Positions 25,217-33,123 of a stretch of DNA of 64,000 nucleotides are shown here, piece after piece. Numbering within the stretch: position 1 is the stretch's first letter; the number at the start of each line of letters is the position of its first letter. This DNA comes from Candidatus Cetobacterium colombiensis (GTDB lineage Bacteria; Fusobacteriota; Fusobacteriia; Fusobacteriales; Fusobacteriaceae): positions 1-64,000 of the forward strand of contig NZ_JAVIKH010000011.1 in assembly GCF_033962415.1 (NCBI RefSeq). The letters are read 5' to 3'. The notes below the pieces were generated by a model, which saw only the letters and a list, made by a program, of their open reading frames with translations, was not told where the DNA came from and did no database searches. A program made the translations under genes and the position numbers.

Positions 25217-26991
25217 CAATAATCTAAATTTTTACTATCAAATTTTGATTCAGGAATATCTTTTGTTTCTAAGATTCTTTTTAATATGTCGTTCATTGTG
25301 AATGGATCGTTATCAAATCCTCCGTGACTTTTACTTTTACATCTATCTTGATATTCTTTTTTTCCACTATAAATAATTTCAAAATTAGGTTGATTTTTTA
25401 AATTTTTATTGTAAATTTCCATCCCTAAAAGTTTTTCTGGGTTTTTATCTTCATATGAATTACTTACTAAATATAAAAGAGAACTTCGATAAACTAATCC
25501 AACATTATCATCTTTTTCTAATTTATCATTTAAAGAGTATATACACATATTTTTTATCTTAACAGAACTAACTCCATTTAAAATAGGTTCATAATACTTA
25601 TCAAAATCACTCATTTTAGCTGCTGGTGCCATAAGAGAACATGATGTTATCTCTATTGGTTTTTTAGAATTTGATAAGTAATCTAATAAGTGCATTAATA
25701 AAATAGCACCTGTACTATGCCCTACTATATGAATTTTAATTTTCTTTAATTCATATAACTTAACAATTTCATCAATTACTTTAACTCCTGCTTTTTCATT
25801 TTCAAACATAACTCTAGCACCATTTTTCATCTCTCTCCAAAGAGCTCTTCCAATAGACTTAGTAGCTTTTTCTAAACAACTATTTACAACTTCTTCCCCA
25901 AAATATGATGTTTTTTTACTATCCTCATCTACTCTTAAGAATGAATCTTTAAGTTCTTCAACTACACCTGTATTATACATAATATTAATTGGATAAATTC
26001 CATTTTCTTTAAATGTTTTTAACATGGCTTTTGTTCTTACAGCACAATCCTTTTTAGTATTCAATCCTCCATGGGCATATATAACTACATGTTTATATAG
26101 AGATTTTTCTATTATACTCATAGTTGTTTTTAAATCCTCATATCTCGAAGGATACTTATCCTTAGTTACAAACTCTCCATCATCTATATTTACATAGTGT
26201 CCCCAAATCTCATTGGAATCAGGAGAATAACCTGTTTTTAAATTAGAAGATTTTAAATTTATTTTTGAATCTATAGCATTTGTTGAAACTCCCATTTGTA
26301 AAACCCATGCATCTAAAATATTTTCCATAAAATCTTCATAACTCCAATGCCCTAATCCTTCATTTCCCCACTTTTTTCCCCATGAGTTTTGAATATAAAA
26401 ACCTGTTTCATCATATCCAACAATAGCAAAAGCATGAGAATCTATCTTGTTTGATTTTTTAAAAGGTATTTTTCCATCTTTTGTGTCTACTTTTTTCCAA
26501 CCTTCATGTATATAAGAGGAAACAAAAATTACTCCTGTCTCGTTTAAAGCACAGTGAAAGTCCTCTAATTTTAAATTAATTCTATAATAAGCTCCTAATT
26601 TATTTTTTTTAGCATCTAATAATTGATCTTTACTAAATATACCACCTGACTTTTCCCAACTTTCTTGAGAACAAACTCCCATATTTTTCAAAGCTTTTAT
26701 AGCTCCTCTACAACTAGAACCATTATAGTCTTCTCCAATCCACTCATCAAAAGTTTTAGCAAATTCATAAATCATATCTCCACTAACTGGTAGTTTATTT
26801 GAATTCTCTTTATTTAGAAAGTTTATTGTGGCAGCTAATGCATATCCAGTACAACTATTTCCTTCTTGACTTAAAATATTCAAATTTTTTGGAGGTAAAA
26901 TTTTTTCTTTTAATATTTTTAACGTTGGTGTATAAATATAATCATTTTGATCCTCAAAATCTTTTACAACTCTAAATTTTTTTTGATCCAT
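25216..26991 (-). CDS. Papain-like protease fused to a serine alpha/beta-hydrolase
   Basis: A 591-residue two-domain protein with no signal peptide. Residues about 20-235 form a C1A papain fold: oxyanion Gln42, nucleophile Cys47 in SQEGNSCTGYALAA, His186 in DSHAFAIVGYDE, Asn202 in YIQNSWGKKWGNEG. Residues about 255-590 form an alpha/beta-hydrolase: oxyanion-type YAHGGL (305-310), nucleophile Ser426 in HIVGHSTG, and a late SHGGFDND that could supply the His. All catalytic residues look intact. It is the last gene of a three-gene unit with a GH108 muramidase and a membrane protein. This pairing suggests a released or injected degradative effector, or a defence enzyme. Fusion proteins of this type are unusual. 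Confidence 0.82.
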   Translation of the reverse strand: MDQKKFRVVKDFEDQNDYIYTPTLKILKEKILPPKNLNILSQEGNSCTGYALAATINFLNKENSNKLPVSGDMIYEFAKTFDEWIGEDYNGSSCRGAIKALKNMGVCSQESWEKSGGIFSKDQLLDAKKNKLGAYYRINLKLEDFHCALNETGVIFVSSYIHEGWKKVDTKDGKIPFKKSNKIDSHAFAIVGYDETGFYIQNSWGKKWGNEGLGHWSYEDFMENILDAWVLQMGVSTNAIDSKINLKSSNLKTGYSPDSNEIWGHYVNIDDGEFVTKDKYPSRYEDLKTTMSIIEKSLYKHVVIYAHGGLNTKKDCAVRTKAMLKTFKENGIYPINIMYNTGVVEELKDSFLRVDEDSKKTSYFGEEVVNSCLEKATKSIGRALWREMKNGARVMFENEKAGVKVIDEIVKLYELKKIKIHIVGHSTGAILLMHLLDYLSNSKKPIEITSCSLMAPAAKMSDFDKYYEPILNGVSSVKIKNMCIYSLNDKLEKDDNVGLVYRSSLLYLVSNSYEDKNPEKLLGMEIYNKNLKNQPNFEIIYSGKKEYQDRCKSKSHGGFDNDPFTMNDILKRILETKDIPESKFDSKNLDY

Positions 26992-27012
26992 ATATTCCTC
27001 CGTATTTTTTAA

Positions 27013-27654
27013 CTAATTTTTAACTTTTTTAAATAATTTTCTTAAAATATTTTCTGTATCTGGTCCAAATACTCCATCAACTTCTAAAGATTCATCTAAT
27101 AAATTGTTACATAATAATTGTATAACTGAAATTTGATCTATCGATTTTTGTTGTAGTATAAAAATAAAATCATTCTCTGAATTCTTATTAGGTATTAATT
27201 CAGGATTAATCTCTTTTTTACAAGTTTTATATATATCGTTTAATCTATTCATCCAACCTTTTAAATACTTTCTATTATTTTTTAAGGCAGAAATTTCAGT
27301 ATACGATTTCTCTCTTCTTTCGTATAACTTATCTAAATCCCAACCATTTTCAGCCCCAAATCCTTCTGATAAATATTTATTCCATTTTCCAACTCCAAGA
27401 TGAACAGCTGTATCAAAAGCAAAAAGTTTTATATATTCTGGAAGAAGATCACATTTTATACTATCCCAATAATCTTTTTTATATATACTTATTACAATAT
27501 CTAGAGGAATTTTTTTCATATCATCTAAATATCCTGCTCTTAGAGCATCAAATTTAGTTATACCATAATTAGTTTCTCCTCCATTATCATCAGGATCATT
27601 AGTATATCCTCCTTCCCATTCTAAAATTTTTTTTAATGCATTTTCAAAATTCAT
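27013..27654 (-). CDS. GH108-type muramidase (ZliS-like) with PG-binding domain
   Basis: A 213-residue peptidoglycan hydrolase. The N-terminal glycosyl hydrolase 108 signature ILEWEGGYTNDPDDNGGETNYGIT includes catalytic Glu14. FDTAVHLGVGKWNKYL follows. The C-terminal about 70 residues (IDQISVIQLLCNNLLDESLEVDGVFGPDTENIL) form a peptidoglycan-binding domain. There is no signal peptide, as is usual for phage-endolysin-like members (ZliS, secretion-activator proteins) that need a holin or other export. It lies 21 nt upstream of the protease-hydrolase gene. Confidence 0.88.
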   Translation of the reverse strand: MNFENALKKILEWEGGYTNDPDDNGGETNYGITKFDALRAGYLDDMKKIPLDIVISIYKKDYWDSIKCDLLPEYIKLFAFDTAVHLGVGKWNKYLSEGFGAENGWDLDKLYERREKSYTEISALKNNRKYLKGWMNRLNDIYKTCKKEINPELIPNKNSENDFIFILQQKSIDQISVIQLLCNNLLDESLEVDGVFGPDTENILRKLFKKVKN

Positions 27655-27684
27655 ATCATATACCTCCTTGTATTTAAAAAAATA

Positions 27685-28491
27685 TTAATTTTTTTTTGAA
27701 TTATTTCCTTCTGCTCCAACTTTTGAAGCTACACTACCTAAAATAGAGGGCATATACCTTATTCCATATCCTAATGATATTGCCAATAAATAAAGTATAT
27801 TTGAATTTTTTGGTAGCTCTATAACTCCTGAATAATATAAATAATATGCCACAATTCCAGCTATCATCGAATAACAAGCTCTACCTAATCCTAAAATAAA
27901 GCAATATATATATGAATAAGTAGTATTAAAGGAAGCTCTATAAGCTAATCTATAATTCACTGCTATGAATCCTCCAAGAATACCCATATTCATAGATTTT
28001 ATAAAATCAAGTGTTTCAGAATTCATATACACTATATAGTTTATACAAATATAAAATAGACAACTAAATAAAAGAATAACTAAATAAGCAGAAAAATAAT
28101 ACATTTGATTTCTATTAAAAAGCCTATCATCTAATTCTTCATCAACTTTTTTAATAAGATCTTTAATCTCTATTAAAACTTTATTGTCTTTTGAGTTTTC
28201 TTCAATTTTTAGCTTATTATTGTTTTTTATACATAAAATAATAATCTCTACTATACCAGTATAATAAAGTTTTTTTAGTTTTTCTTTAGTTCTTTCTTTT
28301 ACAAAAAAGAAATTGTCTGTTAAAATCTCAATTTTAAAAATAATCTCAGAGATTTCAGAAATAAATATATTATCTAAAATAATTTCTTCGTCTTGTTCAT
28401 CTAGTATTACAAATCCTATTCTTTCTTGTAATTCTACTATTTTATATAGTTTATCTTCAATTTTTCCATCAAAATATATATTTTTAATCAT
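27685..28491 (-). CDS. Multi-pass membrane protein, holin-like role possible
   Basis: A 268-residue protein of unknown family. The N-terminal about 128 residues are soluble and charged (with FISEISEIIFKIEILTDN). About four TM helices follow: YYFSAYLVILLFSCLFYICINY, MGILGGFIAVNY, IYCFILGLGRACYSMIAGIVAYYLYY and ILYLLAISLGYGI. The C-terminus is short and cytosolic-looking. It is the first gene of the unit with the muramidase and the protease-hydrolase, so a pore or export function is a reasonable guess. It is much larger than a classic holin. AAAGGAG precedes the ATG. Confidence 0.6.
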   Translation of the reverse strand: MIKNIYFDGKIEDKLYKIVELQERIGFVILDEQDEEIILDNIFISEISEIIFKIEILTDNFFFVKERTKEKLKKLYYTGIVEIIILCIKNNNKLKIEENSKDNKVLIEIKDLIKKVDEELDDRLFNRNQMYYFSAYLVILLFSCLFYICINYIVYMNSETLDFIKSMNMGILGGFIAVNYRLAYRASFNTTYSYIYCFILGLGRACYSMIAGIVAYYLYYSGVIELPKNSNILYLLAISLGYGIRYMPSILGSVASKVGAEGNNSKKN

Positions 28492-28570
28492 AGAGCTCCT
28501 TTATTAAAATATCATTTTATTAAAGTGTTACTTCGCTATTTATATTTCGTTCCTTTTTTAGAAATAAAAA

Positions 28571-28599
28571 AAAGAGATTTAAAAACTTTAAATCTCTTT
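28571..28599. terminator. Terminator of the half-chaperone gene
   Basis: AAAGAGATTTAAA pairs with TTTAAATCTCTTT around AAC, with T runs on both strands. The stop codon of the 28588-28986 gene lies in the hairpin. Confidence 0.8.
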
Positions 28600-28986
28600 T
28601 TTATTCACAGTTGCATAAATATCCATATGGAAATTTAATTTTAAATTTTGTTTTTCACGAATATTCATTGAAAGTGTTTGAATCAAAAGATTCCCTTTGT
28701 AAATATTATTTTTTATCTTTTTGTTAGGTATTAAAAAAACCTTAACATCTTTACGTTCATTTGGATTTAATATAAATACTTTCGGAAAAATCTTAGCATT
28801 AATATCTTCTTCATTCATAATAGCATCTAATTTATAAACTTTTCTCTCATTTGTATCATTAATTATTATAAAATTTTCTCCATTTCCTTTTGTTATATCT
28901 TTTTCAAATTTCTTGGGATAAATTGATAATGAAAAGGAAAATTTGGCAACTACCATAAAAACGACTATTAAAAATATATTTCTCAA
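28588..28986 (-). CDS. Half-size PapD-like chaperone (N-terminal domain only)
   Basis: A 132-residue secreted protein that aligns by eye with the first domain of the fimbrial chaperones. Signal peptide to about residue 19, then LSIYPKKFEKDITKGNGENFIIIND (compare NIYPVSFDKTIDGSGNNQEFILYN in chaperone 2). It ends just after the G1-like strand LNFHMDIYATV. The second Ig domain is absent, and the end is a clean stop with a terminator rather than a frameshift scar. The start is TTG with AGGAGAG upstream. It is co-transcribed with the 97-residue gene. Confidence 0.65.
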   Translation of the reverse strand: MRNIFLIVVFMVVAKFSFSLSIYPKKFEKDITKGNGENFIIINDTNERKVYKLDAIMNEEDINAKIFPKVFILNPNERKDVKVFLIPNKKIKNNIYKGNLLIQTLSMNIREKQNLKLNFHMDIYATVNKKEI

Positions 28987-29003
28987 AAAACACTCTCCTA
29001 CTT

Positions 29004-29297
29004 TTATATTTTAATATCTACTTCTATAATTTTTTTATTTAAATCATTTTTTCTTAAATGAATTTGATTTTTTTTATCAGAAATATATTTTTTATTAATT
29101 GCCATAACTTTTGTTTTTTTATCTTTTACTAAAATTTTATTTCCCACAACTTTTATTTCCTCACTAACTTTATGAGGTTCTACAACTTCTACTTGAACTC
29201 TTATAGGAATTGATACACTCTCACCTTTAGATAGATCTTTACTAAAAGAAACAATTACAAATACAAAACTCAAAACAATAATGATTATTTTTTTCAC
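29004..29297 (-). CDS. Small secreted fimbria-like protein, unknown
   Basis: A 97-residue secreted protein with GTG start, AGGAGG upstream and a signal peptide (hydrophobic residues 4-17). The mature region IPIRVQVEVVEPHKVSEEIKVVG resembles the N-terminal strands of the fimbrial proteins at 16246-17339. The Lys-rich C-terminus ends IIEVDIKI. It is the first gene of a two-gene unit with the half-size chaperone, so the pair may be a reduced or orphan secretion set. Confidence 0.6.
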   Translation of the reverse strand: MKKIIIIVLSFVFVIVSFSKDLSKGESVSIPIRVQVEVVEPHKVSEEIKVVGNKILVKDKKTKVMAINKKYISDKKNQIHLRKNDLNKKIIEVDIKI

Positions 29298-29333
29298 TTA
29301 TCACTCCTCCTAAATATAAAAAACTTACCCCTC

Positions 29334-29362
29334 ACTTTAACATATTTTATAAAAACTATCAA
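29334..29362 (-). promoter_or_regulatory. Promoter of the half-chaperone operon
   Basis: TTGATA (29357-29362), 17 bp, TAAAGT (29334-29339) with an upstream TGT extended -10 element, on the minus strand. Confidence 0.55.
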
Positions 29363-29418
29363 CTTTTTACTTCTTATTTACTTAGAAATTTTTTTCTACT
29401 AAAAAATAATAATTTCCT

Positions 29419-29447
29419 TTGACTTATTTTCAAAAATCTCTTATAAT
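29419..29447 (+). promoter_or_regulatory. Promoter of mscS
   Basis: TTGACT (29419-29424), 17 bp, TATAAT (29442-29447). The start point is near 29454, about 30 nt before the ATG. Confidence 0.75.
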
Positions 29448-29485
29448 TTATTATGTAATTTAATTTTTTAGGAGGAATAAAACAA

Positions 29486-30334
29486 ATGGAACAAACATTA
29501 ACTACGTTTCTTAATGAGTTTTTAGCTGCAATGGCAAAAGCTGGTCCTATTTTCATTAAGAAGATTATACTTTTAGCTATTTTATGGGTAACTTATAAAC
29601 CTGTTAAAGGGTTTATCATGAAGGCTTTTAGAAAATTCTTGTCATTAAAAAAGTTGGATGAACTACTTGTACACTTTTTAGAGTCGTTCTTAAACATTTT
29701 AATAATTATATTTTATACTTTAAACATTATCCAGATTCTTGGAATAGAAGTAACATCTATCCTTGCACTTCTTGGATCTATCGGTATCGGTGTGGGACTT
29801 GCTTTAAAAGGAAGTTTATCTGACTTAGCTGGAGGAATGCAAATTCTAGCTTCTAGATACTTTACTAAGGGAGACTACATTATAGCTTGTGGTGTTGAAG
29901 GAACTGTTCAAAGAATTACATTCCTTTATACTGTTTTACATACTGTTGACAACAAATTTGTTGTTGTACCAAATGGTAGACTTTCTGGAGAAGTTATTGT
30001 TAATGCTGGAGCTAATGATGAGAGAAGAGTAGATTTTGTATTCTCTGTTTCTTATGATACTTCTATTGATAAAGTTAAAGAGGTTTTAACTGAAATTGCT
30101 AAAAACCATGCATTAATACTTAAAGATAAAGATATCTTTGTTAGACTTAGCAAACACAACTCAAGCTCTTTAGATTTCACTATGAGAGTTTGGACTAAAA
30201 AAGAAACATATTGGGATGTTTTCTTTGATCTTCAAGAGATTGTTAAAAAGAGATTCGACGAAGAAGGAATTGAGATTCCATATAACAAACTTGATGTTTA
30301 TTGCAAAACACCTGTTGAAATTGAAACTAAATAG
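29486..30334 (+). CDS. mscS: Small-conductance mechanosensitive channel
   Basis: A 282-residue inner-membrane channel that releases solutes on hypo-osmotic shock. Three TM helices lie in the first about 115 residues. The pore-lining TM3 is ALLGSIGIGVGLALKGSLSDLAGGM (Gly/Ala packing pattern). The beta domain follows with FTKGDYIIACGVEGTVQRITFLYT and VVVPNGRLSGEVIVN, then the alpha/beta C-terminal domain. The length is close to E. coli MscS (286). AGGAGG precedes the ATG. It is a single-gene unit with promoter and terminator. Confidence 0.95.
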   Translation: MEQTLTTFLNEFLAAMAKAGPIFIKKIILLAILWVTYKPVKGFIMKAFRKFLSLKKLDELLVHFLESFLNILIIIFYTLNIIQILGIEVTSILALLGSIGIGVGLALKGSLSDLAGGMQILASRYFTKGDYIIACGVEGTVQRITFLYTVLHTVDNKFVVVPNGRLSGEVIVNAGANDERRVDFVFSVSYDTSIDKVKEVLTEIAKNHALILKDKDIFVRLSKHNSSSLDFTMRVWTKKETYWDVFFDLQEIVKKRFDEEGIEIPYNKLDVYCKTPVEIETK

Positions 30335-30346
30335 TTAAAAAAAATT

Positions 30347-30374
30347 AAGGCTGCTCGTTGGAGTAGCCTTTTTA
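30347..30374 (+). terminator. Terminator of mscS
   Basis: AAGGCTGCTC pairs with GAGTAGCCTT around GTTG (one wobble) and is followed by T residues. Confidence 0.85.
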
Positions 30375-30479
30375 TATATATGACCAAAAAAATATTACAA
30401 GGAAAATTAAAAAAAAATTGTAAAATAGGCTATGTAAAGACTTTTTATTTTTACAATTTAAATTAAGGAGAGTGTTAGA

Positions 30480-31748
30480 ATGGAAAAAAATATTAAACCA
30501 ATTGATAAAACATTTATGGCAGGAAAATGGATGCCTTCAGATCAAGAAACATTAGTTGCTTGGATGAAAAAAATTATGTCAAAGGCAGATAAGCAAACTG
30601 GACCATTATTACCAGCTGTTGAAAATTTAAAAAACTTTATTGAAACAGATCCAAAAGCTTATATGTTTTTTACTCAGATGTTTGATGAAGTTGCAAAAAA
30701 TAAAACAAAATCACCTTCTAATTTACCTCAAGTTCGTGATTATCAGCATATGTTATCACTTTTCAATGTAATTATGACTCATTCTCCAGACTTTGACGAA
30801 ACTGGACTTGTAGGTTTTCCTTTTAATGCTATCTTAGATTGGTCTATGGCTACAACTGGTGGTTGGGCAGGATTTTTAGATGAAAAAATTAATTCACACC
30901 TTAAAATTATTTTAGATAAGTGGGCTGTATATCTTTCTTCACCAGAAAGTGCTTATGTTTTAAATGATGATCCTAAAACAGGTTGGTTTGGAGAAGATGC
31001 TAAAAAAGCAATGCCAACATTTGTTGATGATTTTATTTGCGATCCAAATTTACCTCACCACGGTTTTACTTCATGGGATGACTTTTTCACACGTCGTTTC
31101 AGAGAGGGAGTTAGACCTATTGCTATGCCTGAAAATGATGCTATTGTTATAAATGCTTGTGAATCTGCTCCATATAGATTAGTTCATAACGTTCAACCAT
31201 ATGATAAATTTTGGATAAAGGCACAGCCTTATGCATTACAGTTTATGTTAGATAACGATCCATTGACTGAAAACTTTGTTGGTGGAACTGTTTATCAAGC
31301 ATTTCTAAGTGCTCTTAGTTACCACCGTTGGCATGCACCAATTTCTGGAAAAATTGTAAAAACAAAAATTATTAATGGAACATATTATTCTCAAGCACTT
31401 AGTGTAGGACTTGACCCAGCAGGACCAAATGAATCACAAGGTTATATTTGTGAAGTTGCAACACGTGCCTTAATCTTTATTGAAGCGGACAATCCTGATA
31501 TAGGTTTATTCTGTTTTATGGCTGTTGGAATGGCTGAAGTTTCAACATGTGATGTACGTGTTTTTGAAGGACAACATGTTAAAAAAGGTGATGAATTAGG
31601 AATGTTCCATTTTGGTGGATCAACTCATTGTCTATTTTTTGGACCTCAAGTTGAGTTAGAGTTTAATTTACATAATCAAACTCCTGGACTTGATAGTTCA
31701 AATATACCTGTAAATGCACATTTGGCAACTGTAAAAACAAAAAAATAA
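30480..31748 (+). CDS. Phosphatidylserine-decarboxylase-like pyruvoyl enzyme
   Basis: A 422-residue protein. The N-terminal about 180 residues match the extra domain found in the soluble, fungal-PsiD-like PSD branch (DYQHMLSLFNVIMTHSPDF). The C-terminal half is the PSD catalytic domain, with FTSWDDFFTRRFREGVRP, the YHRWHAPISGKI His motif, and self-cleavage site GGSTHCLFF near residue 380, where Ser would become the pyruvoyl group. There is no TM anchor. It may decarboxylate a soluble amino acid (tryptophan in fungal relatives) rather than phosphatidylserine; the substrate cannot be read here. It is a single-gene unit. Confidence 0.8.
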   Translation: MEKNIKPIDKTFMAGKWMPSDQETLVAWMKKIMSKADKQTGPLLPAVENLKNFIETDPKAYMFFTQMFDEVAKNKTKSPSNLPQVRDYQHMLSLFNVIMTHSPDFDETGLVGFPFNAILDWSMATTGGWAGFLDEKINSHLKIILDKWAVYLSSPESAYVLNDDPKTGWFGEDAKKAMPTFVDDFICDPNLPHHGFTSWDDFFTRRFREGVRPIAMPENDAIVINACESAPYRLVHNVQPYDKFWIKAQPYALQFMLDNDPLTENFVGGTVYQAFLSALSYHRWHAPISGKIVKTKIINGTYYSQALSVGLDPAGPNESQGYICEVATRALIFIEADNPDIGLFCFMAVGMAEVSTCDVRVFEGQHVKKGDELGMFHFGGSTHCLFFGPQVELEFNLHNQTPGLDSSNIPVNAHLATVKTKK

Positions 31749-31833
31749 TATTAACTAAAACTTTTTTTAGAAATCTAGAGTCTAAATATTATAAAAAGTG
31801 TTAAAAGTAAAAGTATAATTTAATCCCCCCACT

Positions 31834-31868
31834 AAAGAGCCTCTACCTCCCCAGAGGCTCTTTTAATT
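31834..31868 (+). terminator. Terminator after the PSD-like gene
   Basis: AAAGAGCCTCT pairs with AGAGGCTCTTT around an 8-nt loop and is followed by T/A sequence. Confidence 0.85.
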
Positions 31869-31886
31869 TTTCATACTATAATATAG

Positions 31887-31915
31887 TTGCTTAAAAAAAT
31901 ATAATAGGGTATAAT
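31887..31915 (+). promoter_or_regulatory. Promoter of the 52-residue membrane protein
   Basis: TTGCTT (31887-31892), 17 bp, TATAAT (31910-31915). It gives a leader of about 80 nt before the ATG at 32002. Confidence 0.6.
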
Positions 31916-32001
31916 AAATCAAATGATAAATCTATTAAATATCTAGACAAAGCGGGGAATTAGTTTTAGAATTTTAAATTATATATTTGGGGGAGAAATA
32001 T

Positions 32002-32160
32002 ATGGTATTTTTATTTTTTTTAATGATTTGTCTATTTTGCGTTATAATTATTGATTATGCTTCAGATCTAGAAAACTTTTATGAAAAATTTACATTTTTT
32101 CTACTTAATTTTTCTATTGGAATATTTATTTATTTCACATTAAGTTTAAAAATATTTTAA
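32002..32160 (+). CDS. 52-residue membrane protein, unknown
   Basis: A very small protein with two hydrophobic helices (FLFFLMICLFCVIIIDY and FTFFLLNFSIGIFIYFTL) separated by an acidic turn (ASDLENFYEKF). A near-perfect GGGGGAG site 7 nt before the ATG, a consensus-like promoter and a downstream hairpin with T run support it as real. It lies next to the ATPase-TOPRIM pair, on the opposite strand. Its function is unknown; a small toxin or membrane regulator is possible. Confidence 0.6.
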   Translation: MVFLFFLMICLFCVIIIDYASDLENFYEKFTFFLLNFSIGIFIYFTLSLKIF

Positions 32161-32179
32161 ATATTTAACTTTCTTTTTT

Positions 32180-32215
32180 AAAATGTCCCTGACAAAGGGT
32201 CCATTTTATTTTTAC
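32180..32215 (+). terminator. Terminator of the 52-residue gene
   Basis: TAAAATG pairs with CATTTTA and CCCT with AGGG, leaving a small internal bulge, then a T-rich stretch. Its right half (32196-32208) is an exact inverted copy of 34722-34734. Confidence 0.65.
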
Positions 32216-32232
32216 CATAAACTTTTTTTATT

Positions 32233-33123
32233 TTAATCTTGTGGATTATTTTTTAAATATATATTTAGCATATTTTCTCTTTTTTCTATTATTTGTTCAA
32301 GTGCAGCTTTTTCTTTAGTTTTAATTTTTAACTGTCTATTTAATTTTTCTAATTCTTTTTTAGCTTTTGATGTTGCTAAATCTTTTATTTTTAAAATTTC
32401 AGATGTTTTTTCTTCTATCTCTTTTTCTAACAATTCTAATTTTTCTCTTCTAAGAATAGATATTTCTTCTAGCAAATTATTCATATTACATGCTCTACCA
32501 ACATGTTTGGTTATTCCTGTATATGATTCTGAGTAAGTATCCCAAATCTTCAATCCATTTCTTGTAAAAGTATATTCAAATAAACCTTCTGTGGTAAAAA
32601 CATCTCCAGAAAATTTAAGAGCTAATTCATTTTTTTCTTCTCCTGTTAGTTCAACTTCATTATAGATTGTTACATGTTCCAAATCTCTAGCAAAAAATAT
32701 AAGCTCTATTGGTATTTCAACATTTGGTGCTAATTTTAACTTATCAAAACCAAAAATTGATTTCATACATCTTGATTTATTTACTTTATCGATCATTTCA
32801 GGATATTGAAAACAATCGTCAGTATCGGTAACATAATATATCTTATAAATATCTTTTGGTTTCAAATCTGGTATAGAACTATTTTTACTGATGTGATTTT
32901 TAACTAACCCTATCATATCTTGCCTTATTGTAGAAGGAGTCCATTTAAATTTATCTTTTATTTTTTTTCCATCTTCTTCAATCCAAGCACTTGTATTATC
33001 GCCTCTTATTATCTCTACTGTTAATGAAAGCTTACATTCTTTTATCAATTCATCTATATACGGTGCTAAAGTCGTATTATCACTTGTTCCTTCAAATATA
33101 AACAGCATAACTTTTCCAGACAT
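32233..33123 (-). CDS. TOPRIM-like nuclease partner of an ABC-type ATPase
   Basis: A 296-residue protein. The N-terminus MLFIFEGTSDN (Glu11) and IYYVTDTDDC (Asp100, Asp102) fit the Glu and DxD motifs of TOPRIM nucleases of the RloB/DUF4435/AbiL type. Residues about 225-285 form a long coiled coil. Its ATG overlaps the stop of the ATPase gene by one nucleotide, so the two are made as a pair. Such ATPase-TOPRIM pairs (PARIS, RloAB, AbiL) are anti-phage abortive systems in which the ATPase restrains the nuclease. Which of these it belongs to cannot be decided from motifs alone. Confidence 0.7.
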   Translation of the reverse strand: MSGKVMLFIFEGTSDNTTLAPYIDELIKECKLSLTVEIIRGDNTSAWIEEDGKKIKDKFKWTPSTIRQDMIGLVKNHISKNSSIPDLKPKDIYKIYYVTDTDDCFQYPEMIDKVNKSRCMKSIFGFDKLKLAPNVEIPIELIFFARDLEHVTIYNEVELTGEEKNELALKFSGDVFTTEGLFEYTFTRNGLKIWDTYSESYTGITKHVGRACNMNNLLEEISILRREKLELLEKEIEEKTSEILKIKDLATSKAKKELEKLNRQLKIKTKEKAALEQIIEKRENMLNIYLKNNPQD

